Positions 44,934-52,396 of a stretch of DNA of 64,000 bases are shown one piece after another. The position numbers and the translations under genes were made by a program. Under the pieces are notes generated by a model. It was given only the letters and a program-made list of their open reading frames with translations. It did no database searches and had not been told where the DNA came from. The stretch is from NCBI GenBank assembly GCA_965221105.1, contig OZ244871.1, positions 2,232,001-2,296,000 of the forward strand, given 5' to 3'. The first letter of the stretch is position 1, and every line of letters starts with the position of its first letter. This DNA is from GM7GCV1 sp965221105. GTDB taxonomy: Bacteria > Pseudomonadota > Gammaproteobacteria > Pseudomonadales > GM7GCV1.

Positions 44934-45617
44934 ATGATTGAGACTGAAATGAGTATCTGGGCGCTGGTGGCTGGTGCCAGTGGTGTGGTGCAGGCTGTGA
45001 TGGCTGTGCTAGTTCTGGCCTCTGTCCTCAGTTGGGTGTTGATTATCCAGCGCGCCATATACCTTTCCCGTGCTCGCCGGCTGGCCCTGTCCTTTGAGAA
45101 TGAGTTCTGGTCCGGTATCGACCTGCGTCAGCTCTATAATGATGGAAATGAGTTTGAGCGCGGCACGCTCATGGGCTTGGAATTTATTTTCCGCTCGGGA
45201 TTCAAGGAGTTCAACCGGCACAGTACGCGCGAAGGAGCTGACAGTGAAGGTATTATGGAGGCGGCCCAGAGGGCCATGCGGATCGCTATATCCAGGGAAC
45301 AGGACGAGCTGGAGAAGCATCTGCCGTTTTTGGCGAGTGTTGCATCAGTAAGCCCGTATATCGGGCTCTTCGGAACTGTGTGGGGGATCATGAACAGCTT
45401 TCGTGGCCTCGCCAGTGTCCATCAGGCAACTCTGGCTGCCGTTGCCCCTGGTATTTCTGAAGCACTGATTGCCACAGCCATGGGCCTGTTCGCCGCCATT
45501 CCCGCAGTGCTGGCCTACAATCGATTTTCCGCACGCGCGGATTCGCTCGGTAACACATACAACACATTTGCCGAAGAGTTTTCCAGCGTGCTGCACCGCA
45601 GCCTGGCTGCCCGCTAG
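44934..45617 (+). CDS. tolQ: Tol-Pal system proton channel subunit TolQ
   Basis: The 227-residue protein has three membrane helices: AVMAVLVLASVLSWVLIIQR, and the pair around HLPFLASVASVSPYIGLFGT with VWGIMNSFRGLAS and ISEALIATAMGLFAAIPAVL. It forms the pentameric motor around TolR. The proton-motive force is passed to TolA for outer-membrane constriction at division. Confidence 0.95.
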   Translation: MIETEMSIWALVAGASGVVQAVMAVLVLASVLSWVLIIQRAIYLSRARRLALSFENEFWSGIDLRQLYNDGNEFERGTLMGLEFIFRSGFKEFNRHSTREGADSEGIMEAAQRAMRIAISREQDELEKHLPFLASVASVSPYIGLFGTVWGIMNSFRGLASVHQATLAAVAPGISEALIATAMGLFAAIPAVLAYNRFSARADSLGNTYNTFAEEFSSVLHRSLAAR

Positions 45618-45640
45618 ACAAGCCTGAAGTACGTCGCGCT

Positions 45641-46078
45641 ATGGCAGCTCAATTCAAATCAACCAGGCGCAAGCTGGTCGCCGAGATCAATGTGGTGCCC
45701 TATATTGACGTTATGCTGGTATTGCTGATTGTATTTATGGTAACAGCTCCCTTGTTGATGCAGGGTGTTGAAGTGGAGTTGCCACAGGCTCCATCTGCTC
45801 CCATGGAGGATGATCAGAACGAACCCCTGATTGTGTCCATCAAAGACGATGGCAGCCTTTATCTGGATGTAGGTGGTGATGCGGACAATTCCAGGCCATT
45901 GGCTGATATTGCCGATACCGTGCAAAAGGTCCTGGCACAAAAACCCAACACACCGGTGATGGTCTGGGGAGATACATCAGTGCCCTATGGTGAGGTGGTC
46001 AGACTGATGACTGCGTTGCAGAATGCCGGCGCAGAATCAGTGGGGCTGGTCACAGAACCGCCACGGAATCTCCTCTAA
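45641..46078 (+). CDS. tolR: Tol-Pal system protein TolR
   Basis: The 145-residue protein has one membrane helix (YIDVMLVLLIVFMVTAPLLM) with the conserved proton-carrying aspartate in NVVPYIDVMLVLL and a periplasmic ExbD-like domain (VSIKDDGSLYLDVGG, VMVWGDTSVPYGEVVRLM). It is the stator of the TolQ motor. tolA begins immediately after the stop. Confidence 0.95.
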   Translation: MAAQFKSTRRKLVAEINVVPYIDVMLVLLIVFMVTAPLLMQGVEVELPQAPSAPMEDDQNEPLIVSIKDDGSLYLDVGGDADNSRPLADIADTVQKVLAQKPNTPVMVWGDTSVPYGEVVRLMTALQNAGAESVGLVTEPPRNLL

Positions 46079-46837
46079 ATGGAAGGCACTGTAAGTCAAT
46101 ACTATTTGGGAGCGTTGGGAAGCCTGCTGCTTCATGGAGTGGTTGTCGTATTGATGTTCAGTAACTGGGAAAGAATCGATTTTCGCGACAGTCAACCAGA
46201 GCGCAATATTGTGCGGGCAACTCTGGTGAAACTTGAAGCCAGTACTCCGGAGAACAGGACTCAGCTTATCGATCTGCGGGCGCGTCAAGAAGCCGAACGC
46301 AGGGCCGAAGATGCCCGACAGGCTGCACAGCAGAGGAAAGAAGAAAAGGAACGTCGCCAGCGTGAAGAACAGATCAGGCGTGAGCAGCTGGAAAATGAGC
46401 GGTCGGAAAGGGAGCGGGAACAGGAATTGGAGCGGCAAAGACTGCAACGTCTGGAGCAGGACGAGCAGCGACGCACTGATGAATTTCAGCGGGCTCTCGC
46501 GGAGGAAACCGCATATCAGACCGCGCTGGAGGAGCAGCAGATCATTGATTCGGTCGGTTCCAGAATAGAACGTCTTGTAGAACAGAACTGGAACCGCCCC
46601 CCCAGCGCCCGGCGCGGTATGGAAGTCGTACTTCGTGTCGCGCTTGTTCCCACTGGAAACCTGGCGTCGGTAGAAATTCTTGTCCCCAGTGGCGATGCTG
46701 CCTTTGATCTCTCTGCGACTCAGGCAGTCCAGCGCGCTGCGCCTTTTGAGGTGGTGAGAGACATTGAACCTGCAGTATTTGAAAGCAGGTTTCGTACATT
46801 CCAGTTTCGTTTCAATCCCGAGGATTTGCGGCTTTGA
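46079..46837 (+). CDS. tolA: Tol-Pal system protein TolA
   Basis: The 252-residue protein has one membrane helix (LGALGSLLLHGVVVVLMFSN), a long charged coiled coil from about residue 60 to 160 (EERKER-type repeats rich in E, R and Q) and a C-terminal TolA/TonB-like domain (IDSVGSRIERLVEQNWNRPP, VEILVPSGDAAFDLSATQAV). It is shorter than E. coli TolA (421 residues) because the helical region is short. It spans the periplasm between TolQR and Pal/TolB. Confidence 0.92.
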   Translation: MEGTVSQYYLGALGSLLLHGVVVVLMFSNWERIDFRDSQPERNIVRATLVKLEASTPENRTQLIDLRARQEAERRAEDARQAAQQRKEEKERRQREEQIRREQLENERSEREREQELERQRLQRLEQDEQRRTDEFQRALAEETAYQTALEEQQIIDSVGSRIERLVEQNWNRPPSARRGMEVVLRVALVPTGNLASVEILVPSGDAAFDLSATQAVQRAAPFEVVRDIEPAVFESRFRTFQFRFNPEDLRL

Positions 46838-48153
46838 CTAGATTACTCCAACCTTCCGACGCAATGCTCAGGTACCTGTTGATTGCCTGTGCACTGGTGC
46901 TGCTCGCCCTCAGCAGGACCGTACTTGCTGAGCTGACCATCGAAATCACCCGGGGTGTCGATAAACCCACCCGGATAGCTGTGGTACCTTTCCAATGGGA
47001 CGATGGCGGCAGTCAGCCTGTGAACTTTGCAGCGATTGTTGAGGCAGACCTGCTACGCAGTGGGCGGTTCGATCCCATGCCGGAAGCGAATATGCTGTCG
47101 TTTCCCTACCCTGGAACGAGAATAAGTTTTCGCGACTGGCGCATTACCGATACGGAGTACCTGATCACTGGCGTTGCGCGCACTGCAGCGGATGGTCTGG
47201 AACTGGAGATTGAACTCCACAATGTCTTGAGTCGCGAGCGCCTGTTGACAAAGAGGATACTGGGTGGGCATGACAATGGTCGTGATGTTGCCCATAGGGC
47301 TGCTGATCTCGTATATGAAACGATTACCGGAATCCCTGGAGTGTTTGGCACCAGAATTCTCTATGTCACAGATACCACCATGATGGATGGCAGCAAGATC
47401 TACCGGCTCATGTTGGCAGATCAGGACGGCGCACGTGAACAGGCGATTACCGAGTCTCCGCAGCCGCTCATGTCACCGACCTGGTCTCCGGATGGCACTA
47501 AAATTGCCTATGTGTCATTTGAAACCGGGCGCCCCGCTATTTTCAGTCAGGAGCTGCGTACTGGGAGGCGAGAACAGCTCACTGATTTTCGTGGAATCAA
47601 CGGCGCACCTGCCTGGTCTCCTGATGGCCGCAAGATGGCCATGTCGCTCAGCAAGGATGGCAACCCGGAACTCTATGTTCTGGACATGGACTCCGGAAAA
47701 TTCAGGCGCATCACCAATCATTTTGCCATCGACACCGAGCCCAACTGGACACCGGACGGAAAAAGCCTGGTTTTTACTTCGGACCGAGGCGGGCGTCCGC
47801 AGATATATCAGGTCGATCTGGAGAGCCTGAAGACGCGCCGACTGACGTTCAGGGGTGACTACAATGCGCGTCCACGCCTGTCTGGGGATGGACGCTATCT
47901 GGTACTGGTACACAGGCGCGAGGGACGCTACCACATTGCGGTTCAGGATCTTCAGCTTGACCGGCTGACTATTGTAACTGAAACCGCACTGGATGAATCT
48001 CCCACAATAGCACCAAACGGTGCTATGATGATGTATGCTACCAAGTGGCAGGGTCGCGGCGTGTTGGCAGCCGTTTCGCTTGATGCAGGCGTCAAGTATC
48101 GCTTGCCGGCCCAGGCTGGAGATGTTCGAGAGCCAGCATGGTCCCCGAGATGA
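46834..48153 (+). CDS. tolB: Tol-Pal system beta-propeller protein TolB
   Basis: The 439-residue periplasmic protein has a signal peptide, an N-terminal domain (IEITRGVDKPTRIAVVPFQW, ISFRDWRITDTEYLITGVAR) and a six-bladed propeller with repeats such as PTWSPDGTKIAYVSFETG, PAWSPDGRKMAMSLSKDGNP and PNWTPDGKSLVFTSDRGG. It links Pal to TolA. The TTG start overlaps the tolA stop; an ATG ten codons on, directly before the signal peptide (MLRYLLIACALVLLALS), is equally possible. Confidence 0.95.
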   Translation: MTRLLQPSDAMLRYLLIACALVLLALSRTVLAELTIEITRGVDKPTRIAVVPFQWDDGGSQPVNFAAIVEADLLRSGRFDPMPEANMLSFPYPGTRISFRDWRITDTEYLITGVARTAADGLELEIELHNVLSRERLLTKRILGGHDNGRDVAHRAADLVYETITGIPGVFGTRILYVTDTTMMDGSKIYRLMLADQDGAREQAITESPQPLMSPTWSPDGTKIAYVSFETGRPAIFSQELRTGRREQLTDFRGINGAPAWSPDGRKMAMSLSKDGNPELYVLDMDSGKFRRITNHFAIDTEPNWTPDGKSLVFTSDRGGRPQIYQVDLESLKTRRLTFRGDYNARPRLSGDGRYLVLVHRREGRYHIAVQDLQLDRLTIVTETALDESPTIAPNGAMMMYATKWQGRGVLAAVSLDAGVKYRLPAQAGDVREPAWSPR

Positions 48154-48223
48154 GCGTCATGCGGTGGAAATTCACATGTGGGGGTACTTGTTACCGGCTG
48201 AGATTATTTAATAGGAATCAACC

Positions 48224-48712
48224 ATGAAAAAAACAGTTAGTTATTTGATGTTAGGCATGTTCGTTGTCGGTTTGTCAGCCTGCGCGGGCATCAAGGGCGG
48301 TTCCGATGTGGAAGATGCTTCTTCCGCGGAGGCGACAACTGTGAGTGTGGATAGCACCTCCGCCACCGACTCTTCAAGAGACCCCGAAGCGGGCTTGAAT
48401 TCCGTGTTTTATTTTGAGTTTGATAAATCCAGCCTGACTGCAGAAACCCAGCGCGACTTGGATGCTTATGCGCGTGCGCTGCGGGAATCGCCGCGCAATA
48501 TTCGCCTCGAAGGCCATGCAGATGAGCGCGGAACCCGCGAATACAATATCGCATTGGGTGAGCGTCGTGCCAAGGCCGTTGCCGACTACCTGATGAATTC
48601 TGGTGTCAGTGCAGGGAATATAGAAACCATTTCCTACGGCGAAGAGCGTCCCGCAGTGAATGGCAGCAATTCCAGTGCCTGGGCCCAGAACCGTCGGGTG
48701 GAGCTCAAATAG
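48224..48712 (+). CDS. pal: peptidoglycan-associated lipoprotein Pal
   Basis: The 162-residue lipoprotein has signal peptide and lipobox (MLGMFVVGLSAC, lipid on Cys20), a polar linker, and an OmpA-like domain with FYFEFDKSSLTAETQ, IRLEGHADERGTREYNIALG, ERRAKAVADYLMNSGVS and AWAQNRRVELK. It binds peptidoglycan and TolB. A strong intrinsic terminator lies shortly after its stop. Confidence 0.96.
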   Translation: MKKTVSYLMLGMFVVGLSACAGIKGGSDVEDASSAEATTVSVDSTSATDSSRDPEAGLNSVFYFEFDKSSLTAETQRDLDAYARALRESPRNIRLEGHADERGTREYNIALGERRAKAVADYLMNSGVSAGNIETISYGEERPAVNGSNSSAWAQNRRVELK

Positions 48713-48733
48713 TCGCTATATCCTTCGTACTAG

Positions 48734-49537
48734 ATGATGTGTACCAGAGCCACGCCTGGCTGGTTGCCAGGCGTGGCGTTTTTTTTTCTCGCCAGCTTTG
48801 TCTCGGCTCAGGCACCGGTTGAGAATCGATCTTCACAGCCAGCTGGCCCCCCCAATGAACGAGTCAGGCTTCTCTTGGAGCTACAGTCTCTGCGCGAGGA
48901 GGTGGGCTTCCTGCGCGGGTCAGTGGAAGAGCTTGAATATCAGTTGCAGCAGTTGGAGAGAAGTCAACAGGATCAGTACAACGACCTGGACAGGCGTGTA
49001 CAGGCCCTTTACGGGGGAGTTCAACCCGGTATAGCGCCTGTGTCCGGCGACAGTGTGATCGCTGAACGCACCCCGGCTCAGACCACGGCGTCCGGCGAGC
49101 CGGAGCAGGTTTCTGCCGACCTCTATACTGAGGGTTTTGCCGCATTGCGAAGCGGTGATCGCAACGCTGCCATTGATTCCTTTTCCCGGCTGGTTCAGAC
49201 GTATCCTGATGCCGGGGAAGTGCCGGACTCACTGTACTGGTTGGGTGAAACCTACTGGCTGGCGAATCGCAAGGAAGATTCCCGGCAGGCGTTTGTGCAG
49301 TTGCTGGAACGAGCTCCGAATTATCGGAAGGCGGGGGATGCCCGCTATCGGCTGGGAATCATCTTCGACCAGTTGGGCGATGCCGAGACCGCCACGCGCT
49401 ACATGCAACAGGTCGTGAACAGTGGATCAAGTCAGGCACAGGCGGCCAAGACCTGGTTGGAAAACCAGGCCCCAACAGATTCTGTTCCAACTGAATCAGG
49501 AGACAGCGACACAAAGCCGGTTGCGCAAGATGGATGA
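48734..49537 (+). CDS. cpoB: cell division coordinator CpoB (YbgF)
   Basis: The 267-residue protein has a signal peptide (WLPGVAFFFLASFVSAQA), a trimerising coiled coil (LLELQSLREEVGFLRGSVEE, LEYQLQQLERSQQDQYNDLD) and C-terminal TPR repeats (LYTEGFAALRSGDRNAAIDS, DSLYWLGETYWLANRKEDSR, GDARYRLGIIFDQLGDAETA). It couples PBP1B and Tol activity at septation. Two adjacent ATGs can serve as start and the ribosome site is weak. Codons 6-18 coincide with a perfect intrinsic terminator (next entry). The end overlaps queE by 8 bases. Confidence 0.92.
   Translation: MMCTRATPGWLPGVAFFFLASFVSAQAPVENRSSQPAGPPNERVRLLLELQSLREEVGFLRGSVEELEYQLQQLERSQQDQYNDLDRRVQALYGGVQPGIAPVSGDSVIAERTPAQTTASGEPEQVSADLYTEGFAALRSGDRNAAIDSFSRLVQTYPDAGEVPDSLYWLGETYWLANRKEDSRQAFVQLLERAPNYRKAGDARYRLGIIFDQLGDAETATRYMQQVVNSGSSQAQAAKTWLENQAPTDSVPTESGDSDTKPVAQDG
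48749..48787 (+). terminator. intrinsic terminator inside the cpoB signal-peptide codons
   Basis: GCCACGCCTGGC and GCCAGGCGTGGC form a perfect 12-bp stem around TGGTT, followed by G and nine T. It is the strongest terminator by eye in this window. The hairpin encodes ATPGWLPGVA and the T-run the Phe residues of the CpoB signal peptide. It would end most transcripts after pal and also sits within the cpoB ribosome-binding region. Confidence 0.85.
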
Positions 49538-50180
49538 GTCCTCTCTGCGCATCACCGAGATTTTTCATTCTCTACAGGGTGAGTCCTCCCTGGCTGGCTT
49601 GCCCACGACCTTCATTCGCTTGACTGGATGCCCTCTGCGATGTGTCTACTGTGATACCGCCTACGCATTCTCCGGGGGTGAGCGGATCACTGTGCGGGGT
49701 ATCCTGCTTCGGGTATCGGAATATTCTGCCAAATACGTATGTGTTACCGGTGGTGAACCGCTCGCGCAGCCTGAATGCCTGGTTCTTTTAGACAGGCTTG
49801 TTGGAGAGGGTTATGTCGTCAGTCTGGAAACCAGTGGCGCCATTTCAATCGAGAATGTCAATTCGCGGGTGTTGCGCATACTCGACCTGAAGACCCCCTC
49901 ATCCGGTGAACAATCCCGTAATCTTTGGGAAAACATGAAATTCCTGTCGTCCCGCGATCAGGTGAAATTTGTGGTTGGCACTCCTGATGACCTCGCCTGG
50001 GCAGTCTCCAAAACTATTGAATACGACCTGCTGGATCGGGCTCAGGACGTATTGATATCGCCTGTATATGGGAGGTATCCACTGGACGAGCTGGCCCAAA
50101 AGATACTGGATACCGGTCTGCCGCTGCGCCTCCAGATCCAGCAGCACAAGGCAATCTGGGGGGATGCACCTGGGCGCTAG
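49530..50180 (+). CDS. queE: 7-carboxy-7-deazaguanine synthase
   Basis: The 216-residue radical SAM protein begins LRITEIFHSLQGESSLAGLP and binds its [4Fe-4S] cluster through CPLRCVYCDT (CX3CX2C). VCVTGGEPLAQ is the SAM-binding GGEP motif, and QVKFVVGTPDD and ISPVYGRYP follow. It makes CDG from carboxytetrahydropterin for preQ0 and queuosine. It overlaps the cpoB end and precedes queC by 21 bases. Confidence 0.95.
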   Translation: MDESSLRITEIFHSLQGESSLAGLPTTFIRLTGCPLRCVYCDTAYAFSGGERITVRGILLRVSEYSAKYVCVTGGEPLAQPECLVLLDRLVGEGYVVSLETSGAISIENVNSRVLRILDLKTPSSGEQSRNLWENMKFLSSRDQVKFVVGTPDDLAWAVSKTIEYDLLDRAQDVLISPVYGRYPLDELAQKILDTGLPLRLQIQQHKAIWGDAPGR

Positions 50181-50201
50181 TGCACCCCGGGCGGAAAAAT
50201 C

Positions 50202-50888
50202 ATGGCCAGGCGTGCCGTTGTACTGTGCTCGGGTGGACTGGATTCAACGACCGTGCTGGCATTTGCTCTCAAACGGGGATATGAATGTCATACGCTGGCT
50301 TTTGACTACGGGCAAAGACACTGTTCAGAGCTTCAGGCTGCCCGGCAAGTGTCGGCAAGACTGGGGGCCGCCGATCACAAGGTTATTCGGCTCGACCTTC
50401 GTTCCATTGGCGGGTCTGCCCTCACGGACGACCAGATCGAGGTTCCTGAGGAAGAGACTTCGGGTATTCCGGTAACCTACGTACCGGCGCGCAACACGGT
50501 TTTTCTGAGTATTGCACTGGGCTACGCCGAGGTGCTCGAAGCCGAGGTCATATTTATCGGTGTGAACGCAGTGGACTACTCTGGTTACCCGGACTGCCGG
50601 CCGGAATACATTGAGGCATACAAGGCGATGGCCGCGCTTGCAACCAAAGCTGGTGTGGAAGGGCACCCCATCACCGTAGAGACACCACTGGTTGATCTGA
50701 GCAAGGCAGAGATAATTTCTCTTGGTCATCAACTCGGGGTCGATTATGCGCTGACTGTTTCCTGCTACCAGGCTGATGAGGCCGGTTCCGCCTGTGGTCG
50801 ATGCGAAAGTTGCCGACTGCGCAGAGCTGGCTTTGCAGAGGCTCGGATTCCGGATCCCACGGCCTACCAACAGGGCTCAGAAACCTGA
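50202..50888 (+). CDS. queC: 7-cyano-7-deazaguanine synthase
   Basis: The 228-residue protein has the PP-loop VVLCSGGLDSTTVL, the LAFDYGQRHCSELQAA segment, VPARNTVFLSIALGYAE, INAVDYSGYPDCRPEYI-type region, and the zinc site CYQADEAGSACGRCESCRLR. It converts CDG to preQ0 with ATP and ammonia. It forms an operon with queE and stops 52 bases before the tRNA-Lys gene. Confidence 0.96.
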   Translation: MARRAVVLCSGGLDSTTVLAFALKRGYECHTLAFDYGQRHCSELQAARQVSARLGAADHKVIRLDLRSIGGSALTDDQIEVPEEETSGIPVTYVPARNTVFLSIALGYAEVLEAEVIFIGVNAVDYSGYPDCRPEYIEAYKAMAALATKAGVEGHPITVETPLVDLSKAEIISLGHQLGVDYALTVSCYQADEAGSACGRCESCRLRRAGFAEARIPDPTAYQQGSET

Positions 50889-50940
50889 AAAACGCTTGAG
50901 TTTTAAGGCCCCATCATTACCATAAGCGCCCTCCAACGAG

Positions 50941-51016
50941 GGGTCGTTAGCTCAGTTGGTAGAGCAGTTGGCTTTTAACCAATTGGTCACTGGTTCGAAT
51001 CCAGTACGACCCACCA
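50941..51016 (+). tRNA. tRNA-Lys (UUU)
   Basis: The 76-base gene folds as a standard cloverleaf: acceptor GGGTCGT/ACGACCC, D-arm GCTC/GAGC, anticodon arm TTGGC-TTTTAAC-CAATT region with TTT anticodon, T-arm with GGTTCGAATCC, and encoded CCA. A T5 run follows. Its 3' part is repeated twice downstream as part of direct repeats, marking it as an integration site. The position after queC is the same as in Pseudomonas. Confidence 0.97.
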
Positions 51017-51050
51017 TTTTTCCTTAAGGATATCAGCCAGTTAGCTTCTT

Positions 51051-51180
51051 TACTGGCGAATCTCCAGCTATCTCCAGTCCATGGCCCACCAGGGCTACAA
51101 TCCGTTGACTGCCATCCAAATCGCCCCCAACGGCACCGCCGCCGACATGATCAAGCAGGAAAAGGGGGGCGAGTAGTTAC
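51051..51180 (+). pseudogene. IS66-family transposase C-terminal fragment (copy 2)
   Basis: The last 41 codons of an IS66 TnpC read RISSYLQSMAHQGYNPLTAI, then QIAPNGTAADMIKQEKGGE and stop, nearly identical to copy 1 at 35 kb but with an intact end. GAGTAGTTAC follows as the right tip. Everything upstream is missing. It lies 35 bases after the tRNA-Lys gene. Confidence 0.75.
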
Positions 51181-51214
51181 AATGTCTGATTATCAGTATG
51201 TTACGAAATATGTT

Positions 51215-51655
51215 CTATTCCTTGCCTTGCGAGGATGTCATAAACAAATGTATGCGATCAGTGGTCCAGGTCGCTATCCCTGAACCAAAGAAGTCAGCAT
51301 CTTCAGTCCAAATGGGGCAATTGAGCGCTAAAGCCGTCGCCACAATGGGTCAGTCATCTGGATCACGGATGGCGATGCGTTGTTTGGCTTCCTCGCGGTA
51401 GCCGATGTACATTTCTGCTTCAACGGCCTGAACAATCCTGGAAATCCCATCGAGTACTGCCAGCGCCGATTCCGGTGGCAAGTTGCGATTTTCGAAAATA
51501 ACCGGCAAATATTTTTCGGCATCTGCGAAACAGACATCAGGCGCGAAGAAACGTATATTAGGGGAAAACTGTTCCAGCACTGTACGTACTTTCTGACCGA
51601 GTACTGCGCGAACCAATATATTTGCATCCAATACCAGGGTTGTGTCAGGTGCCAT
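51215..51655 (-). pseudogene. PIN-domain toxin with one nonsense codon
   Basis: The frame reads TTLVLDANILVRAVLGQKVR, FFAPDVCFADAEKYLPVIFE and REEAKQRIAIRDPDD, then TGA in place of the usual Trp. It continues without further damage as PIVATALALNCPIWTEDADF, FGSGIATWTTDRIHLF to a final stop. All PIN acids (first D, E, and the ED-D cluster) are present over the full 146 codons. Only the single stop at codon 102 breaks the VapC-like RNase. It overlaps the antitoxin stop by one base. Confidence 0.75.
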
Positions 51656-51918
51656 TAAGCCTTATTGCCTCGCAATTTGCGAAACTCCTTCAGCATTTCT
51701 TCCTCACTGATGCCTGCTTCAGCAAGCAGGGAATCAAGACGCGAAGCCGCCTCCTTCAGCGCATCGATTTCCGCCTTCTCGGGGCTGGGGCGTGCCGGGA
51801 TATAGTAACCGACGGTCTCACCGTGTCGAGTGATCGCAATAGGCGATCTGGCTCCCGCATACTGAGCAAGGTGGGAGCGAAATTCACGGATGTTGACTTT
51901 AGTAGGTACACTACCCAT
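51655..51918 (-). CDS. Phd/YefM-type antitoxin
   Basis: The 87-residue protein has the Phd/YefM DNA-binding start VPTKVNIREFRSHLAQYAGA and ITRHGETVGYYIPARPSP, then a helical C-terminus (LKEAASRLDSLLAEAGISEE) for toxin binding. The ATG chosen gives the usual N-terminus; a longer frame exists but is not conserved-looking. It pairs with the broken PIN toxin. Confidence 0.8.
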   Translation of the reverse strand: MGSVPTKVNIREFRSHLAQYAGARSPIAITRHGETVGYYIPARPSPEKAEIDALKEAASRLDSLLAEAGISEEEMLKEFRKLRGNKA

Positions 51919-51944
51919 CAGAGTCCTCATTCGTTTGTGTAACC

Positions 51945-51956
51945 TTGTGTACACAA
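51945..51956. promoter_or_regulatory. palindromic operator of the Phd/PIN module
   Basis: TTGTGTACACAA is a perfect 12-bp palindrome 26 bases before the antitoxin ATG. A half site TTTGTGTAA lies just next to it. This is the expected place for antitoxin autorepression. Confidence 0.6.
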
Positions 51957-51998
51957 TAACAAAGAGACTCGAAGATGTCACCCTGATTATTGCCCACC

Positions 51999-52159
51999 CG
52001 CCGTGGGGAAATCGTGGGGATAAATTGAATATTGTTGGTCATGGTGGGGCATTGTGTGCAACGGATGCCTGCCTAGGTTATTGATAATAAAGGATTTTAA
52101 TTCTCTTGGTGTGGCTTTTAACCAATTGGTCACTGGTTCGAATCCAGTACGATCCACCA
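51999..52159 (+). repeat. tRNA-Lys-containing direct repeat, copy A
   Basis: About 160 bases, from CGCCGTGGGGAAATCGTGGGGAT to CCACCA, are homologous to copy B at 56 kb. The last 48 bases equal the 3' part of the tRNA-Lys gene with one change (ACGATCC for ACGACCC). It looks like the attachment site of an element integrated at tRNA-Lys. No integrase is next to it. The upstream part has paired GTGGGGA motifs like arm-type sites. Confidence 0.75.
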
Positions 52160-52396
52160 TGTACCAAGGGTTAGTGCATATTCCGGAGCAACGTGAACAC
52201 CCATTCTGGTGCAACGTGAACACTTATTCTGGTTGAACGTGAACAGCCATTCCGGTTGAACGTGAACACTTTTCGGGTCATTTCCGGAATCGGTGTTCAC
52301 CATCCCGGAATCAGTGTTCACGTTCAGCCGGAATCCCCCTCAACGCATTGTTTTTTCAACACTTTGGTACGCTCCCCGATTTTTTGAGGAGGGCAT

